DNA of 62,756 nt from Paramagnetospirillum caucaseum. Its GTDB lineage: Bacteria; Pseudomonadota; Alphaproteobacteria; Rhodospirillales; Magnetospirillaceae. The stretch lies in NCBI RefSeq assembly GCF_000342045.1, contig NZ_AONQ01000025.1, forward strand, positions 1-62,756, written 5' to 3'. Of the stretch, positions 58,965-62,756 are shown in pieces (position 1 is the stretch's first letter; each line of letters starts with the position of its first letter). The position numbers and the translations under genes were made by a program. The notes beneath the pieces were generated by a model. The model made no database searches. It was not told where the DNA came from and worked only from the letters and a program-made list of their open reading frames with translations.

Positions 58965-61900
58965 TTATTCTCAAGTCGGGGGCGGATACGCAGGGCATGA
59001 CCCATATTTGACAGTTTTGTCCCCAGCCAATCTGCAATCAGCTTCGTCATATCAAAATGATCAGGTCGCCGAATCGACGCGCGGAATATTCTCTAACTTA
59101 AACACATTTTATTCTGCGCTTCAGACTTCAGCTAGTTTGCTTGGCGCGGGCCTTGGGTGGGCTGGTGACGGGGCCTCGGTGGGGCTGAATTATTTAAGTT
59201 CTAGTGATTTTAATGGATTTTTGCGGTCGGTGGCAGCTGATTTTGCAGGCGGTGCGACGGCAGTTGCTGCAGCTGCCATAACCCTGGCGGCCACCGAAAA
59301 TCCTATTTTAGCTCAACGAGTTGGATATTTTTCATTCTATGCAGGGCAGAGCGCGGGGGAATCTCTTTATGATGGTACCGCGAATGCGACGTGGCAGTTC
59401 TTCCATGCCCCGAGATTCGAAGGTAGCGGTGACTTCGATCTTGTCAGCGCCGGCCCTCCTCTTGTCCTCGATCTCAACGGCGACGGCATCAGCCTGACCT
59501 CGCTGGACCAGTCGAATGTCTTCTTCGACATTGACAAGGATGGCTTCAAGGAAAATACCGGCTGGGTCAAGCCGGATGATGTCATCCTGGTCATCGATCT
59601 GGGGATGGATGGCAAGGTTACCAGTGCTGACGAGTTCATTCTTACCAACTGGGCGCCGGGGTCGACCTCCGATCTGGAGGCGGCGCGGATTGCCTTCGAC
59701 AGCAATCACGATGGCAAGCTTGACGCCAATGATACCCGCTGGTCGGAGTTCAAGGTCTGGCAGGACCTCAACCAGGACGGCGTCTCCGATCCGGGCGAGA
59801 TGAAGACCCTGGCCGAGCTTGGCATTACCGAGATCAATCTCACGGGTATCCCGGTAGCGGCCGATGCCGGGACCACGCGTCCGTACGACAACATCGTCTC
59901 CAGCATCGCCCAGTTCACCAGAGCCGATGGCAGCACGGGTCAGGTGGGCGATGTCGGCTTCCTCTATTCCACCTATGGCTGGCGCCAGAGCACCGACGGA
60001 TCGGGTAATCTCGAGATCAACGCCGAGGATGGCAGCAAGGTCTGGCAGTTGGCGGATGGGCAGGACCATGCCCTCGATCTCGGTGCCAATGCTCTGAACG
60101 GAGCCATTGGCGCCTCCGGCAATGACACCCTCGGTGCAGGAACCGCCATGGATGTATTGCTGGGTGGCGGGTCCGGGAATGATACCCTGACCGGCGTCGC
60201 CGGAATGGACTGGCTGGTAGGCGGTACCGGGGCAGACGTCCTGCGCGGCGGCGCTGGGCACGACGTGTTGTTCATCGATGTCGAGGACACCGTCATCGAT
60301 GGCGGTGACGGTTACGACGTGGCCTTCGTGGCTGACGCGCGCGGCATGGTGCTGGATCTGGGCGCCGCTAACCTGGAGGCCGTCACCGGCAATGCCGGTG
60401 CGGATCATCTGTTCACCACCGGTACGACCGGGGTGAACCTTGAGGGCGGCGCCGGCAACGATACCCTGACTGGTGGAGTTGGCGGCGACGTGCTGTCCGG
60501 TGGGGCCGGGGCGGATACGCTCGACGGCGGGGCTGGCGACGACGTCCTGTTCTTCGATGCCGAAGATACCGTAGTGCAAGGCGACGCTGGCCACGACACC
60601 GCCTTTGTCGCCGATGAGCGGGCGGTGACGCTGGAACTCTCCGGTGCCGGGTTGGAGGCGGTGATCGGCAATGGGGGCAACGATGTGTTGTCCAATGCCT
60701 CCGCCGATGCGGTGATGCTGGCCGGCGGGGCCGGAGCGGATACGCTTTCGGGAGGTGGCGGGGCCGACACCCTGGTGGGTGGCTTGGGCAACGACCTCAT
60801 CACCGGCGGGGGCGGCGACGATCAGGCGGTCTATCTCGGGCTGTTCGCCGATTACAAGGTTAGCCGCAACGCCAACGGCTCCATCGCTGTCTCCGACCAG
60901 AAGCCGGAGCTGTGGGGTGACGAGGGTGTCGATACCCTGACCAGTGTCGAGCGTCTGGTGTTCGCCGACCGCACCATCTATGTGGATGGCCGCAATAACG
61001 CGCCCATCGCCGACCGTTTCGCCTGGGCCAAGGGGTTTACGAATACTTGGCTAAAAATCAAACCTGCCGAGTTGCTGGCCTCAGCTGGGGATATTGAAGG
61101 CGATGGCATGAGCGTCTCAGCCGTGGGCAATGCATCCCATGGCCAAGTGGTGACCGATGCCAATGGCGACATCTGGTACCAATCCGAAGCGGGTTTTACC
61201 GGCCGCGCCCAATTCCAATTCACCATTCGCGATTCGCATGGGGCTGAGTCGACTTCGACCGCCTATGTCAATGTTCAGGGCCCAAGCCCAACGGATACCT
61301 ATTTCCGCGGGTACCAAGATACCTATCTCAACAAAATGGGCGTTTCCACGGTCTGGGAGGACTACACAGGCCGGGGGGTCAAGGTCAGCATCTTCGACGT
61401 CGGTGTGGATTATACGAATCCAGATCTCTATCCCAACTACAATACAAGCCTGGATTGGGATTCGATCTTCAATGATTACGACGCCAAGCCTGATTATGCC
61501 CAGGAGTGGCACGGGACCTATGTCGCCAGTGTGATCGGGGCGGCCCGCAACACCACCGGTATCGTCGGTGTCGCCTATGACGCGACCTTGGCCGGGACGA
61601 GGCTGGCACTGGGACCCAATTTCCCGGCCACAGAAACCTGGCAGAACTTTATCAGCGCAGTTTCGCGGCAGTCCGCTTTCGATGTCGTGAATTGTTCGTT
61701 CGGATCCGGCGGTTTTTTTGTCGATAACCCCGCGCAGGACACTTGGTCCGCTCGTGAGATCGAGGCCTACCGCAATTCCGTTCTCAATGGCCGTGGAGGA
61801 CTTGGTACGGTCTGGGTTTGGAGCGCAAGCAATAATCGCGATAGCGGTGCAAACACAAACTATTCCGCAGAGAAAAATTCCCGCTTTGGCATAACTGTCG

Positions 61901-62756
61901 CTGCTGCGGGGATGGATGAAAAGGTGATGTGGTTCTCCAATCCCGGAGCATCGATCCTGGTCTCTGCACAGGGTGAGAATGTTATCGGGGATAACCCGTC
62001 CGGCATCGCGAATGCCTACGGGGCAGGCCACGACTCTGCAGCGACAGTGTACGGCACAGGCACATCGGCATCGGCACCCTTGGTCTCAGGCGTGGTCGCG
62101 CTGATACTCCAGGCCAATCCCAATCTCGGTTATCGTGATGTCCAGGAAATCCTGGCTCTGTCTTCTCGACAGAATGCCCCGATGGATGGTTCTTGGGCGT
62201 GGAACGGTGCGGGGAATTGGAATGGCGGCGGCATGCATGTCAGCCATAATTCCGGTTTCGGCTTGGTGGATGCGCGGGCTGCGGTACGTCTGGCCGAGAC
62301 CTGGACTCGCCAAAGCACCATGGCCAACGAGGTTTGCGTATCGGCCTCGAAGTCGCAATCGGCCACGATCCCCGATGGCGGAAGGGTGGAGCAATCGGTC
62401 ACCGTTTCCTCTGATCTCAGCATCGACGAGGTCGAGGTCACTGTCGATATCGATCATTCCTGGATCGGTGATTTGCGGATCACCCTGATCGCCCCGGACG
62501 GAACCGAGAGCGTGCTGGCGGACCGACCGGGTAAAGACCCGAACAACTCCAATTCCCGCGGAATCCAGCAAGGCCCCTATGGACAGGGACTCAAGTTCAC
62601 TTTCTCCACGACCCACGATTGGGGCGAACAGGGCTCCGGCACCTGGACACTTCGTGTCGAAGATTTGGCGTCAGGCTACACGGGGACTCTGAACAACTGG
62701 AGCCTGCGGCTGTATGGCGATCATGCGGGAACCGACAACACCTACTACTACACTGC
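58957..62756 (+). CDS. Large RTX protein with subtilisin (S8) and P domains, incomplete at 3' end
   Basis: The frame is open from the ATG at 58957 (AGGAGG upstream) to the window end, over 1266 residues, without a stop. Order: AT-rich N-terminal domain (1-160); EF-hand-like DLNGDG, DIDKDG, DSNHDG and DLNQDG (170-290); RTX nonapeptide repeats (GGAGNDTLTGG, about 380-630) with a duplicated 100-residue unit; a cadherin/Ig-like linker (680-780); a subtilisin domain with Asp814 (SIFDVGVD), His852 (EWHGTYVAS), an asparagine in WSASNN and Ser1037 (GTGTSASAP); a P domain (1140 onward, DHSWIGDLRITLIAP). It would be exported by the nearby type I system. Confidence 0.93.
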   Translation, partial: MYNYSQVGGGYAGHDPYLTVLSPANLQSASSYQNDQVAESTRGIFSNLNTFYSALQTSASLLGAGLGWAGDGASVGLNYLSSSDFNGFLRSVAADFAGGATAVAAAAITLAATENPILAQRVGYFSFYAGQSAGESLYDGTANATWQFFHAPRFEGSGDFDLVSAGPPLVLDLNGDGISLTSLDQSNVFFDIDKDGFKENTGWVKPDDVILVIDLGMDGKVTSADEFILTNWAPGSTSDLEAARIAFDSNHDGKLDANDTRWSEFKVWQDLNQDGVSDPGEMKTLAELGITEINLTGIPVAADAGTTRPYDNIVSSIAQFTRADGSTGQVGDVGFLYSTYGWRQSTDGSGNLEINAEDGSKVWQLADGQDHALDLGANALNGAIGASGNDTLGAGTAMDVLLGGGSGNDTLTGVAGMDWLVGGTGADVLRGGAGHDVLFIDVEDTVIDGGDGYDVAFVADARGMVLDLGAANLEAVTGNAGADHLFTTGTTGVNLEGGAGNDTLTGGVGGDVLSGGAGADTLDGGAGDDVLFFDAEDTVVQGDAGHDTAFVADERAVTLELSGAGLEAVIGNGGNDVLSNASADAVMLAGGAGADTLSGGGGADTLVGGLGNDLITGGGGDDQAVYLGLFADYKVSRNANGSIAVSDQKPELWGDEGVDTLTSVERLVFADRTIYVDGRNNAPIADRFAWAKGFTNTWLKIKPAELLASAGDIEGDGMSVSAVGNASHGQVVTDANGDIWYQSEAGFTGRAQFQFTIRDSHGAESTSTAYVNVQGPSPTDTYFRGYQDTYLNKMGVSTVWEDYTGRGVKVSIFDVGVDYTNPDLYPNYNTSLDWDSIFNDYDAKPDYAQEWHGTYVASVIGAARNTTGIVGVAYDATLAGTRLALGPNFPATETWQNFISAVSRQSAFDVVNCSFGSGGFFVDNPAQDTWSAREIEAYRNSVLNGRGGLGTVWVWSASNNRDSGANTNYSAEKNSRFGITVAAAGMDEKVMWFSNPGASILVSAQGENVIGDNPSGIANAYGAGHDSAATVYGTGTSASAPLVSGVVALILQANPNLGYRDVQEILALSSRQNAPMDGSWAWNGAGNWNGGGMHVSHNSGFGLVDARAAVRLAETWTRQSTMANEVCVSASKSQSATIPDGGRVEQSVTVSSDLSIDEVEVTVDIDHSWIGDLRITLIAPDGTESVLADRPGKDPNNSNSRGIQQGPYGQGLKFTFSTTHDWGEQGSGTWTLRVEDLASGYTGTLNNWSLRLYGDHAGTDNTYYYT

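Overview
The window comes from a GC-rich alphaproteobacterium, most likely a member of the Rhodospirillales such as Magnetospirillum. That is an inference from the high GC content, the gene families and the many c-di-GMP and type I secretion genes; no rRNA, tRNA or magnetosome gene is present to settle it. Three blocks are visible: host genes at the left, one long lambda-like prophage in the middle (about 4.6 to 53.5 kb), and a host type I secretion locus at the right.

Left host block (1 to 4.4 kb): a truncated receiver domain and a broken GGDEF gene placed head to head, a porin plus diguanylate cyclase pair on the minus strand, and the peroxidase gene ohr.

Prophage: a leftward lysogeny operon (small protein, DUF2924, large serine recombinase, HTH protein, small proteins) and a leftward S24-type repressor each have a TTGACA promoter whose spacer holds the same operator-like sequence. 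Rightward from the repressor come a Cro-like gene and replication/recombination genes (Sak4-like ATPase, ssDNA-binding-like protein, nuclease, RecD-like helicase, primase-helicase). An unusual cluster of at least 14 copies of TGGGCCAC follows, then a RuvC-like resolvase, a second repeat cluster (GGTTTCCA), two DNA methyltransferases and a PAPS-reductase-like protein. After several small genes come the packaging, head and tail genes (terminase, portal, S49 protease with an internal scaffold start, decoration, major capsid, tail tube, frameshifted chaperone pair, tape measure, NlpC/P60, gpJ) and lysis genes. Accessory insertions in the late operon are a RES/Xre toxin-antitoxin pair and a LysR/GNAT/GntR group whose GNAT gene is split by an IS256-family element.

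The most striking part is at 40.3 to 44.7 kb. A tail-fibre-like protein ends in a tail with seven cysteines in its last 16 residues. It is followed by an unknown protein and two radical SAM/SPASM enzymes in the same tightly packed late operon. This looks like a RiPP-type thioether modification system acting on a virion protein. I do not know a description of such a system.

Right host block (53.6 kb to the end): an HlyD-like adaptor and HlyB-like ABC exporter on the minus strand, and on the plus strand an HlyC-like acyltransferase, a small AT-rich membrane protein gene and a very large RTX protein carrying a subtilisin domain and a P domain, which runs off the window.
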